Of a stretch of 62,121 nt of DNA, positions 26,312 to 35,055 are shown one piece after another. How positions within the stretch are numbered: the stretch's first letter is position 1; each line of letters begins with the position of its first letter. Under the pieces are notes generated by a model. The model was not told where the DNA came from. It did no database searches and saw only the letters and a program-made list of their open reading frames with translations. Source of the stretch: Pirellulales bacterium (GTDB taxonomy: Bacteria; Planctomycetota; Planctomycetia; Pirellulales; Lacipirellulaceae). Location: contig JALHQZ010000012.1 of assembly GCA_022841705.1 (NCBI GenBank), positions 1-62,121 of the forward strand, written 5' to 3'. The position numbers were made by a program, and so were the translations under genes.

Positions 26312-26315
26312 ACAG

Positions 26316-26333
26316 AGCGCTGAGTCGCAAGCG
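26316..26333. repeat. REP-like repeat AGCGCTGAGTCGCAAGCG
   Basis: An 18-bp copy, with one difference from the copies at 29613, 30172 and 49676. It lies just after the acyltransferase stop codon and before the ahcY terminator. Confidence 0.7.
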
Positions 26334-26342
26334 AATCGAGCA

Positions 26343-26378
26343 TAAAAAAACCGCCGGCGCTTTCACGCCGACGGTTTT
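26343..26378 (-). terminator. Rho-independent terminator of ahcY
   Basis: On the minus strand ACCGTCGGCG, a 6-base loop and CGCCGGCGGT form a 10-bp stem with one mismatch, followed by seven T residues. It lies 30 bp after the ahcY stop codon. Confidence 0.85.
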
Positions 26379-26407
26379 GATGGTTTTCAGTTGCCGCAGC
26401 CGCAATC

Positions 26408-27751
<1,344 letters not shown>

Positions 27752-27907
27752 AGCGAAATCTCCTGAGTAATTCGGGTCCAATTGGTAAGTCTGTATCGTA
27801 GTTGGCGGGAGGTTTTTCGGGAAGTATCAGGGAAGGGAATGACCAATGACCATGCCGAAATGACCAGTTGTGTAAAGGTCGAACCGCTTTCTGGGGAAAG
27901 CCTTAAC

Positions 27908-28588
27908 TCAAGCTCTTCCAGAGCTGACTTCCGAGAATGCTGCCTTTGCGGCGGCGATGAAGTCGCGGACTTTCACCGGGTCTTTTTTGCCCGGGGCGGA
28001 TTCCACGCCGCTGGCGGTATCGACACCAGCGGGGTGGCATATGCGGATAGCCGCAATCGCGTTCTCGGGGGTGAGGCCGCCGGCGAGGATCAGGGGGATG
28101 CCAAAAGTTTTAGCCGGCCAATTAGCCAGGGCGTCCCAATCGAGTTTGTGGCCGGTGCCGCCATACATGCCGGGCGCGGCGGCGTCGGCGAGGAGGGCGG
28201 CGGGTAAGCGCTGATATCTGCTGAGTTGCCTGTAATTCGGAAGCGCTAGGCCACCGGCGGCGGCGGAGAGGCGCAGCGCGAAGATCACCCGCATACCAAG
28301 GGGTAAGTCGTCGATAATCTCCGGCGGTTCATCGCCGTGGAATTGGATGGCTGCAAGGTTGAGTTGTTCAGCAAGTTCAACGACATAAGACAGAGGAGAG
28401 TTGACGAAGACGCCAATCGGTTTGACCTTGGCTAAGCCGCAAGCGGCGGAGATTTTGGCGGCGACGTCGCGCGAAACGCAGCGCGGGCTTTTCTCGTAGA
28501 AGTTCAGCCCCAGCGCATCGGCCCCGGCGTCGATTGCCACCTGGGCGTCGGCGAGGTTGGTCACGCCGCAGATTTTGATGCGAAACAC
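27908..28588 (-). CDS. trpF: Phosphoribosylanthranilate isomerase
   Basis: A TIM-barrel enzyme of tryptophan synthesis, converting phosphoribosylanthranilate to the enol-carboxyphenylamino form. The 226-residue protein has the active-site FRIKICGVTNLADAQVAID (Cys7), ADALGLNFYEKSPRCVS, LAAIQFHGDEPPE, and LILAGGLTPENAIAAI with GVDTASGVESAPGKKDPVKV at the phosphate site. The start is GTG at 28588. No other trp gene is close, as is usual for scattered planctomycete trp genes. A REP-like repeat (28431-28447) encodes SAACGLAK inside the barrel. Confidence 0.95.
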   Translation of the reverse strand: MFRIKICGVTNLADAQVAIDAGADALGLNFYEKSPRCVSRDVAAKISAACGLAKVKPIGVFVNSPLSYVVELAEQLNLAAIQFHGDEPPEIIDDLPLGMRVIFALRLSAAAGGLALPNYRQLSRYQRLPAALLADAAAPGMYGGTGHKLDWDALANWPAKTFGIPLILAGGLTPENAIAAIRICHPAGVDTASGVESAPGKKDPVKVRDFIAAAKAAFSEVSSGRA

Positions 28589-28781
28589 GCGGAGGTGCTA
28601 GGGATTAGAGGTCAGGGGCTAGGGGGGAGTTGAGTGGCCCCGGCTTTCAAGCTGCCTCCTTTATACCTTTCCACCTTTCGACCTTTCCACCCTCAAGCGA
28701 AGCGTCCCCTGGCGCCGACACTGACGATGGCGGCGTGTCCTCGCGCCGCCACTCGAGAGATTGCCTCGGTAGGACCGTGAG

Positions 28782-30155
28782 ATGGCTGCTGCCGCTTCGC
28801 CCGTTCGCGCGTTTCCCACGCACGCCCGCCCCGACCGTTACTTCCCCAGCCAGAGCTGCGAGGAAGTGCGCCGCCGCGTGACGCAGTGCGTGGAGCGGGG
28901 CGATGGTCCGGCGCTGGTGGTGGCGGCGCCCGGGGTGGGAAAGACGATGCTCCTGGAAGTGCTTGCCGAAAAGTTCGCGAGCCAACTGAGTGTTGTCCGG
29001 CTCGATGCGCTCTCGATTTGTAACCGCCGCGCTCTCCTGCAAGCGCTGCTGTGCGAGTGGGGACAACCTTTTCAGCGGATGGATGACGGCGAGCTGCAGC
29101 TCGCCGTCATGAGCTACGTGAAACGGCGCGATGTGGCGCCGCGCGGGTTTCTGTTCTTGGTGGATGATGCGCATGCCTTTGGCGCCGAGCAGATCCTGGA
29201 ACTGCAAGGGCTGGCGAATGTCTGCTTTGCCGGTCACCCGCGCGTGCGGTTGGTGCTGGCCGGTGGTTCTGAACTTGATGAGCTCATCGCCACGCCCGAA
29301 TTGAAGGCATTCAATCAACGCATCGCGGCGCGGGGGTATCTGGCGCCGCTCCGGCCGGCGGAGGTGGGTGAGTATATTCGCGCGCACGCCGCGGCGGCGG
29401 GGGCTGATCCCGATGCGCTGCTTGATCGCGATGCGCTCGATGCGGTGCAACAAGCGACGGATGGCGTGCCGCGGCTCGTGAATCAACTTTGCGATCACGC
29501 GATTATGCTGGCGATTGAGACGGGGGCCGCGTGTGTCACTCGGCAAGTCGTTGAGAATGCGTGGGCGGATTTGCATCAACTGCCGAGTCCGTGGAGCGCA
29601 TCGACGGCGCTGAGCGCTAAGTCGCAAGCGAGTGGTAACCCCGTTGCGACGGGCGCCATTGAGTTCGGGGCGCTCGACGAAGAGTTTGAAGTCGCGGCGC
29701 CCCAAGTGGAAATCGCGCCGATGTTCAATGCGGATGAAGCGCTGGTCGCGATCCGCACCGCGCCGGCGGCGGTGAATCCATTCCTCGAGGAGTTCGCCGA
29801 CGAAGAAGTGGTGCTCGATCGGTACGCTTCGCTCGAAGCGGCGTTCCGTGCTTCAACGCCGCGCGTGACGAACCAGCGTGATCCCCAGTTTGCTCGGACG
29901 CTGGCGAGTTTCGTCGCCGAGCTCGAAGGCCCCGATGACGTGGTGAGCGCGCGGTTGCATCTGCACTCGGCGGAGCTGGATGAGGACTTGGTGCTGGAAG
30001 ACGATTTCGCCCTTGATTTGCCGGAGGAGTTCGCGCTCGACACGCCAGAGATCGAACCGGATATCTTGGTGCTCGAGGACGATGGCCCAGTGGCCGAAGC
30101 GCCCGTGCGGCGGCAGGAGTATCGGCAGTTGTTCTCGTCGCTGCGGCGGGGGTAG
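28782..30155 (+). CDS. ExeA/GspA-like AAA ATPase with acidic C-terminal extension
   Basis: A 457-residue protein. Residues about 20-270 form an ExeA-type AAA domain with RYFPSQSCEEVRRRVTQCVE, Walker A VVAAPGVGKTMLLEVL, Walker B GFLFLVDDAHAFG, and GVPRLVNQLCDHAIMLAI near its end. In secretion systems ExeA helps assemble the secretin through the cell wall. This protein has no transmembrane helix or peptidoglycan-binding domain. It has instead a 185-residue acidic, low-complexity tail (LHLHSAELDEDLVLEDDFAL). A REP-like repeat codes for SAKSQA at the domain-tail junction. Function beyond ATPase is not known. Confidence 0.8.
   Translation: MAAAASPVRAFPTHARPDRYFPSQSCEEVRRRVTQCVERGDGPALVVAAPGVGKTMLLEVLAEKFASQLSVVRLDALSICNRRALLQALLCEWGQPFQRMDDGELQLAVMSYVKRRDVAPRGFLFLVDDAHAFGAEQILELQGLANVCFAGHPRVRLVLAGGSELDELIATPELKAFNQRIAARGYLAPLRPAEVGEYIRAHAAAAGADPDALLDRDALDAVQQATDGVPRLVNQLCDHAIMLAIETGAACVTRQVVENAWADLHQLPSPWSASTALSAKSQASGNPVATGAIEFGALDEEFEVAAPQVEIAPMFNADEALVAIRTAPAAVNPFLEEFADEEVVLDRYASLEAAFRASTPRVTNQRDPQFARTLASFVAELEGPDDVVSARLHLHSAELDEDLVLEDDFALDLPEEFALDTPEIEPDILVLEDDGPVAEAPVRRQEYRQLFSSLRRG
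29613..29630. repeat. REP-like repeat inside a coding region
   Basis: AGCGCTAAGTCGCAAGCG, identical to 30172-30189 (intergenic) and 49676-49693 (inside the DUF1592 gene). Here it encodes SAKSQA at the end of the AAA domain. Confidence 0.8.
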
Positions 30156-30171
30156 CGCTGGTTGGTTGCAG

Positions 30172-30189
30172 AGCGCTAAGTCGCAAGCG
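30172..30189. repeat. REP-like repeat, intergenic copy
   Basis: AGCGCTAAGTCGCAAGCG just after the AAA ATPase stop codon, 96 bp before the epimerase start. It is an exact match to the in-gene copies at 29613 and 49676. Confidence 0.8.
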
Positions 30190-30267
30190 CGTGGCGCGGC
30201 ATTTCCTTACCGCCTGCTGCCCTCTGCCCACTCTTTTTGTGGTACACTTCCGCCATAGGAGTTACAC

Positions 30268-31209
30268 ATGGCGAAGTGTTTGGTCACCGGCGGGGCGGGG
30301 TTCATTGGGTCGCACGTTGCCACGCAGTTGCTGGAGCGCGGCGATCAGGTGCGGGTGCTCGATAATCTGTGTTCGGGCTTTCGGACGAATCTCGCGCATC
30401 TGGGCGACGAGATCGAGTTCATTCAAGGTGATGTCGTCGATGCGGCCGCGGTGCGTGAAGCGGCGAAGGGTTGCGAACTGATCTTTCACGAAGCGGCGCT
30501 CGCATCGGTGCCGGCGAGTTTGCGCGATCCCGTTGGCTCCCATGCAGCGTGCGCAACGGGAACACTCAACGTGCTGGAAGCCGCGCGGCACGCCGGGACC
30601 CGGCGGGTGGTCTTCGCCGCTTCGAGCAGTTGCTATGGCGATCAGCCGAAAGAATCGAAACAAGAAGCGGATGTGCTCGATCCGCTCTCGCCATACGCGG
30701 CTTTCAAGATCGCCAGCGAGTATTACTGCAAATCGTTTACGAAGGCGTTCGGCTTGGAAACGGTTTGCCTGCGCTATTTTAATGTGTACGGCCCACGGCA
30801 GGATCCCGCGAGTGAATACTCGGCGGTAATCCCGATTTTTGTCAGTAAGATGCTCCGCGGCGAACGGCCGACGATTTACGGCGATGGTTTGCAATCCCGC
30901 GACTTCGTGTTCGTGGGGGATGTCGCCCGCGCGAATCTGCTGGCTGGCGACAGCGCGAAGGCGGTCGGCAAATCGATCAACGTCGGCTGCGGCCGGAAGT
31001 TCACGCTGTTGGAACTGGTGGCGGCGATCAACGCGGCGCTCGGCACTGCGCTCGAACCGATCCACGCTCCACCCCGCGTTGGCGATGTGCGCGACAGTTT
31101 GGCGGATATCTCGGCCGCGCGGGAACTGCTCGGTTATTCGCCGCAATACGATCTGAACGCAGGGCTGAAGGAGTCGATCGAGTTTTACCGTGCGATCTTG
31201 ACAAAATAG
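30268..31209 (+). CDS. NAD-dependent sugar epimerase/dehydratase (GalE/WbpP-like)
   Basis: An extended short-chain dehydrogenase of 313 residues acting on nucleotide sugars. It has the NAD-binding VTGGAGFIGSH (6-16), GDV at 54-56, the catalytic triad region with AASSSCYGDQ (118-126) and YAAFK (Tyr143, Lys147). Sugar-side blocks are LRYFNVYGPRQDPASEYSAV and DFVFVGDVARANLLA. These match UDP-glucose or UDP-N-acetylglucosamine 4-epimerases, but the substrate cannot be fixed from sequence. The ATG has AGGAG eight bases upstream. A glycosyltransferase follows after a 190-bp repeat-filled gap. Confidence 0.9.
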   Translation: MAKCLVTGGAGFIGSHVATQLLERGDQVRVLDNLCSGFRTNLAHLGDEIEFIQGDVVDAAAVREAAKGCELIFHEAALASVPASLRDPVGSHAACATGTLNVLEAARHAGTRRVVFAASSSCYGDQPKESKQEADVLDPLSPYAAFKIASEYYCKSFTKAFGLETVCLRYFNVYGPRQDPASEYSAVIPIFVSKMLRGERPTIYGDGLQSRDFVFVGDVARANLLAGDSAKAVGKSINVGCGRKFTLLELVAAINAALGTALEPIHAPPRVGDVRDSLADISAARELLGYSPQYDLNAGLKESIEFYRAILTK

Positions 31210-31214
31210 GGGAT

Positions 31215-31380
31215 TGCGGATGAGCGAGGAGGGAAGCGGATTAACGCGGATCAGAAAAGAGAAAAGGAAACGGAACACTAATCCCCACTAATCGACGCTA
31301 ATCAAATTAGTCGGAATTAGTGTAGATTAGTGTTCTCACCTTCTCTCTTTATCCGCGTTGTTCTGCGTTCATCCGCGTCC
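31215..31380. repeat. Nested inverted repeats (ATCCGCG and CACTAATC families)
   Basis: The inner arms 31274-31302 (AACACTAATCCCCACTAATC and on) and 31306-31334 are inverted with few mismatches and a 3-bp loop. The outer arms are GGATTAACGCGGATCAG (about 31239-31254) and repeated ATCCGCGTT/ATCCGCGTCC (31351-31380). The block ends just before the glycosyltransferase start, so it may form a long mRNA hairpin. Confidence 0.75.
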
Positions 31381-31399
31381 CCCATCTTTCTCGGCAATT

Positions 31400-32113
31400 G
31401 TGAAAACTCTCGTCGCGGTGGCGACTTTTAATGAGCTGGTGAATCTGCCGACTCTCGTCGATGCAATTGAACTTGCGTTGCCGGATGCAGATGTGCTGGT
31501 GGTGGATGACAACTCGCCGGATGGCACCGGGAGGTGGTGTGACGAACGCGTACAGAGTGATTCACGATTCGCGGTGCTGCATCGCAGTGGCAAGTTAGGG
31601 CTCGGTTCGGCGACGTACGCGGCGTTTCGAGATGCGATTGAGCGCGGGTACGAAGTGGTCGCCACTATGGACGCCGATTGGAGCCATCCGCCAGAGCGGT
31701 TGCCGGCACTGATCGCAGCGCTCGGGGATGCCGACGTGGCGATTGGTTCGCGGTACTGCCCCGGCGGTGCGATTGAAGGTTGGCCGCTCAGGCGGCGGGT
31801 GATGAGCCGGATCGTTAACCGCGCTGCGCGGTTCGCCCTGCGACTGCCGGTGGGCGATTGCAGCGGGGCGTTCCGCGCGTATCGGGTTGAACTACTAAAG
31901 CAGATTGATTTCAACACGCTGCACGAATCTGGCTATGCCTACTTGGAAGAGATTCTGTGGCGGCTGAAATCGCTGGGCGCCCGCTTCGCGGAGACGCCGA
32001 TTACGTTCACCGATCGTCGCGCGGGGGAATCGAAGATCAATTGGCGCGAAGCGGTGGCGGCGGCGAAGTTGATTGCTTCGCTGGGCTGGAAAGAGCGGAC
32101 ATCGCGATCATAA
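31400..32113 (+). CDS. Family 2 glycosyltransferase, dolichol-phosphate mannosyltransferase-like
   Basis: A 237-residue GT2 enzyme without membrane helices, close to the catalytic part of polyprenol-phosphate mannosyl/glucosyl transferases. Motifs are VAVATFNELVNLPTLVDAI, LVVDDNSPDGTGRW, VATMDADWSHPPERLPALIA (DxD metal site), ADVAIGSRYCPGGAIEGWPL, and CSGAFRAYRVELLKQIDF. It would transfer a sugar from a nucleotide donor to a lipid phosphate at the membrane face. I use GTG 31400 (VKTLVAVATFNE), because upstream frame sequence belongs to an ATCCGCG repeat. Confidence 0.9.
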   Translation: MKTLVAVATFNELVNLPTLVDAIELALPDADVLVVDDNSPDGTGRWCDERVQSDSRFAVLHRSGKLGLGSATYAAFRDAIERGYEVVATMDADWSHPPERLPALIAALGDADVAIGSRYCPGGAIEGWPLRRRVMSRIVNRAARFALRLPVGDCSGAFRAYRVELLKQIDFNTLHESGYAYLEEILWRLKSLGARFAETPITFTDRRAGESKINWREAVAAAKLIASLGWKERTSRS

Positions 32114-32234
32114 TCGCACTTTTTCTGCCATCCTATCTTGGCTCCCCTGCTGCGGTGGGGATATACTACGCGCTTGGTCGAGGAATCGTTCTCGACAGGC
32201 GGTCTTTCGTTCCTTTCTCAGTTGCAGCACGATC

Positions 32235-32528
32235 ATGGAACAACTCATTCCGATTATCATTCAACTCATTGGCGGCGGCGCGGGGGGCAATATCGTTGCC
32301 GCTCTGCTGAAGCAATTGCCCCTTTCGAAGATTGTGGCGACGATCGCCGGCATCATCGGCGGCGTGGGTGGTGGGCAACTTGCCAGTTCCGGCGCGTTAG
32401 ACACTGTGCTGCAAGTGCTTGGTGGCGGCGCTGGTAATGGCGGCCAAGCGGCTTCGTCAGCGGCGGGCGGCGCGCTGCTGACGCTGATCGTGGGCTTCAT
32501 CCAGAAAGCTATGGCGCCGAAAGCGTAA
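32235..32528 (+). CDS. Small Gly/Ala-rich membrane protein, 97 aa
   Basis: Starts MEQLIPIIIQLIGGGAGGNI and has three hydrophobic, glycine-rich stretches (IVATIAGIIGGVGGGQLASS and AAGGALLTLIVGFIQKAMAP). The pattern of Gly-rich helices resembles small pore-forming or DNA-packaging-like membrane proteins but no family is assigned. It lies 121 bp after the glycosyltransferase. Reading-frame quality and an ATG at the conserved-looking start make it likely real. Confidence 0.6.
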   Translation: MEQLIPIIIQLIGGGAGGNIVAALLKQLPLSKIVATIAGIIGGVGGGQLASSGALDTVLQVLGGGAGNGGQAASSAAGGALLTLIVGFIQKAMAPKA

Positions 32529-32604
32529 TCACTGCGCGCGTCTGACTCACTAGCCGGATCGCCATTCGATCCGCGTTCGGTCCGACCAGTGAGAAGAGTA
32601 TCAA

Positions 32605-35055
32605 CTACAGCGCCAGGTCGCGCCACACCAGCGGCGCGTCTTGCGCACGCCAGTCGTCGGCGAAGAAGCCGAGGACGCGGATTTCGTTGGGGCCTGTGGT
32701 AAGTGCGTCTGCTCTAAAGATAAAGAGGTCGGGGTACGCTACGCCGGCGACGAAGTAACGCAGCCGGTTGGTCGCTTGCATCCCGCGGAGGCTCGTGCCG
32801 CCAACGACGCCGACCAGTGCGCGGGCGCTGTCGATTTTGGGCTGCACGAAGAGCACGGCTAAATCGTCGGCAGCTTCGCGACGGACATCGATCCGCACTT
32901 CACCACGGCCGACTTGCACGGTGCTCGCCGGCAGCAGCAGTGACCAAGCGGCATTGGTGTCCGCATTGCCGTACAGGATGACGTTGCGATTGCGAGAGGC
33001 GGCGGGGTCGAACTCGGTGTCGGGCAGGATTTCGAGCACGCCATTGCCGCGATACCAAAATGTCTCCGCATCGAACCGCGCCTTGGCGGCGGCCCAGGCG
33101 TTTTCTTCGGCCGTGCCCTTAGTGCCATAGACCAGCACAGCATTGTGATCGAACACGCTTTTGAAGGCGCCAAAGCGCTGGGGGTTTTTATAGAGGGGCG
33201 GCGGAGGGTTGATGCTGCGCCAGCGGTTGTCGGCATTCCGCGCGAACCACATGCGATTCGCGCGCGGGCGACGGAAGCGGGAAATGGTTTGGCCATCGAG
33301 CACGATGCTGCGCGGCGCGCCGGCGGTGAACTCGCGAATGTCGAGCGACACGCGGCGGACGTTCTCGGTCGTGCCGGTGATGGTGCGTAACATGCGGTCG
33401 CGCTTCAGCACCATTCGGCTCCACACGAAAGGCTGCTGCTGGCTTTCGAGCCGGGCCCAATCGCAATTCGCCGCGACGCCAGGGTTCGCCGTTTTGAAGT
33501 CAACGGAATCAACTGATGCACTCAGCGCGAGTTGCCGGCTGCGAACAAAGTCGGCGAGCGCGGGCCAATCGCCGAGCACGGCGCCGGCCGCATCATCGCC
33601 AGCGTGTTCGTGATAGGCGAAGTCGGGATGGAACGCGCCAAGTTGGCCGCGCAGTTCTTGGCCGTGCGCTGGCGGGACGCGGGGATTCGTGGCCCCGTGG
33701 CGAACGTAAAGGCCGACGCTGCCGAGGTTTGTCAGCCCGAGCTGCAAGTTGCTCGGCGCCGCGGCGCGGAGGAGTTCTTGTTCGATCGCTTTGGCGGGAT
33801 CGACGCTCGGCATCCCGCCGTAGGTGAAGTAGCTGAGCCACGCGGCGCTCGTGCCGGCAGCGGCAAAGCGATCGGGCCGACGGCTAGCGAGGACGAGGGC
33901 GCCGTGGCCCCCCATTTCGTGGCCAACCACATAGTTCCGCGTGGGATCATGCGGTACGTGTCGGCGGGCGTCCGCCAGGGCCTCTTCGGCGTCGATGGCG
34001 CCCCAATCTTCCCAGTCAAACCCGTGCGGGCGGCGGTTCTCGGGCGCGACGATGTGCGCCCACGGCAGTGCTTCACGCTTGGCGAAGAGCTCTGCGCACG
34101 ATTGCCCGGCGCCATGCATCGCGAGCAGGATCCCGGACTTCGTTGTTGAACTGTTGGCCTTCGCGGGCAGAATTGCGTAGCGCTGCACGCCGCCGTCAAT
34201 GCGGCTGACGAATGTGCGGATTTGCAACTCACCCGGCGCGACACAGCGGAGCGTGATTTCGTGCGACGCGAGGGCGGGGCTATCGAGCGCTGTGCGCAGT
34301 TCGAGCTGGAACTTCAGCTCTTGTCCCGGTTCAGCAGCAACCACGGGCAGGCGGAACGGCGCTTTGTAAGTGCTGAGCGGGCCAATCGATGCGAGGGGTG
34401 TGAACGAGACATCGCCGGTGCTCGCTTTCGCCATCAGTACGGGCTTGGTGAGCGTTTCGGATGTCGCGTTGGTAAGTGGAATCGCGGCCCAGAGACTTTG
34501 GTCTTCGCCCACCACGAGGTTGGGCGCCGTGACGTCTTCGGGCACGAAAAGTTGGGGGGCCGGCGGGGACTCCAGCCTCGCGCGAAGCTTGGCGGACGCG
34601 AGGTGGAACAAGAACTCATTGCGGCCCGCCTTTAGCTGCACGGGCACACGCAGCCAGCCAAGCGCGTAGGGGTCACCTGTGCGCCACTCGCCGTTCACCG
34701 CGACCGCGGCGTGGCCGCTGGCTGAGAGGAGGACGACTTGTGCGGTGGGTGATTCGACGATTGCCGCGGCGTAGCCGCCGCGCAGCGTAGCGGTGTTCAG
34801 TTCACCGGCGTCGCTCATGCTCGCAGCGCGCCAGAGCGGCGCATCTTTCCGCGCAGGGTCAGCGGATTGGCCGACATCGGGGTGTTTCCAGTCGGGCGAA
34901 TTGAGCTGCGCTTCGATGGGGTCGCGCTGCAGCGGGTTACGGCCATATTCGCCGACGAGCTCGACGATCCGCCAGTCGCGCAGCTCAGGCGTCTCAGCCA
35001 CTAAGCTGTAAGCGAAGGTCAGGGTCGAGAACACGAAAACAATCGCGCGCGTCAC
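32605..35055 (-). CDS. Exported alpha/beta hydrolase-like protein lacking the nucleophile Ser
   Basis: An 816-residue protein with a signal peptide (VFVFSTLTFAYSLVAETPEL). Residues about 30-290 are beta-rich. An alpha/beta hydrolase domain follows, with SGILLAMHGAGQSCAELFAK (307-326). The nucleophile elbow reads YVVGHEMGGHGALVLA, so residue 380 is Glu where esterases and peptidases have Ser (GHSMGG). The C-terminal half contains NRNVILYGNADTNAAWSLLL, a nucleotide-like or hydrolase-associated fold. Start is GTG 35055, overlapping the upstream M14 gene by 4 bp (GTGA). The canonical Ser mechanism is therefore excluded unless another residue serves. It may be a binding protein. Confidence 0.82.
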   Translation of the reverse strand: MTRAIVFVFSTLTFAYSLVAETPELRDWRIVELVGEYGRNPLQRDPIEAQLNSPDWKHPDVGQSADPARKDAPLWRAASMSDAGELNTATLRGGYAAAIVESPTAQVVLLSASGHAAVAVNGEWRTGDPYALGWLRVPVQLKAGRNEFLFHLASAKLRARLESPPAPQLFVPEDVTAPNLVVGEDQSLWAAIPLTNATSETLTKPVLMAKASTGDVSFTPLASIGPLSTYKAPFRLPVVAAEPGQELKFQLELRTALDSPALASHEITLRCVAPGELQIRTFVSRIDGGVQRYAILPAKANSSTTKSGILLAMHGAGQSCAELFAKREALPWAHIVAPENRRPHGFDWEDWGAIDAEEALADARRHVPHDPTRNYVVGHEMGGHGALVLASRRPDRFAAAGTSAAWLSYFTYGGMPSVDPAKAIEQELLRAAAPSNLQLGLTNLGSVGLYVRHGATNPRVPPAHGQELRGQLGAFHPDFAYHEHAGDDAAGAVLGDWPALADFVRSRQLALSASVDSVDFKTANPGVAANCDWARLESQQQPFVWSRMVLKRDRMLRTITGTTENVRRVSLDIREFTAGAPRSIVLDGQTISRFRRPRANRMWFARNADNRWRSINPPPPLYKNPQRFGAFKSVFDHNAVLVYGTKGTAEENAWAAAKARFDAETFWYRGNGVLEILPDTEFDPAASRNRNVILYGNADTNAAWSLLLPASTVQVGRGEVRIDVRREAADDLAVLFVQPKIDSARALVGVVGGTSLRGMQATNRLRYFVAGVAYPDLFIFRADALTTGPNEIRVLGFFADDWRAQDAPLVWRDLAL

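Noticed and set aside
27752..27907. Possible SAH riboswitch upstream of ahcY
   Set aside because: The leader lacks a recognisable SAH-binding pseudoknot; only simple sequence is seen.
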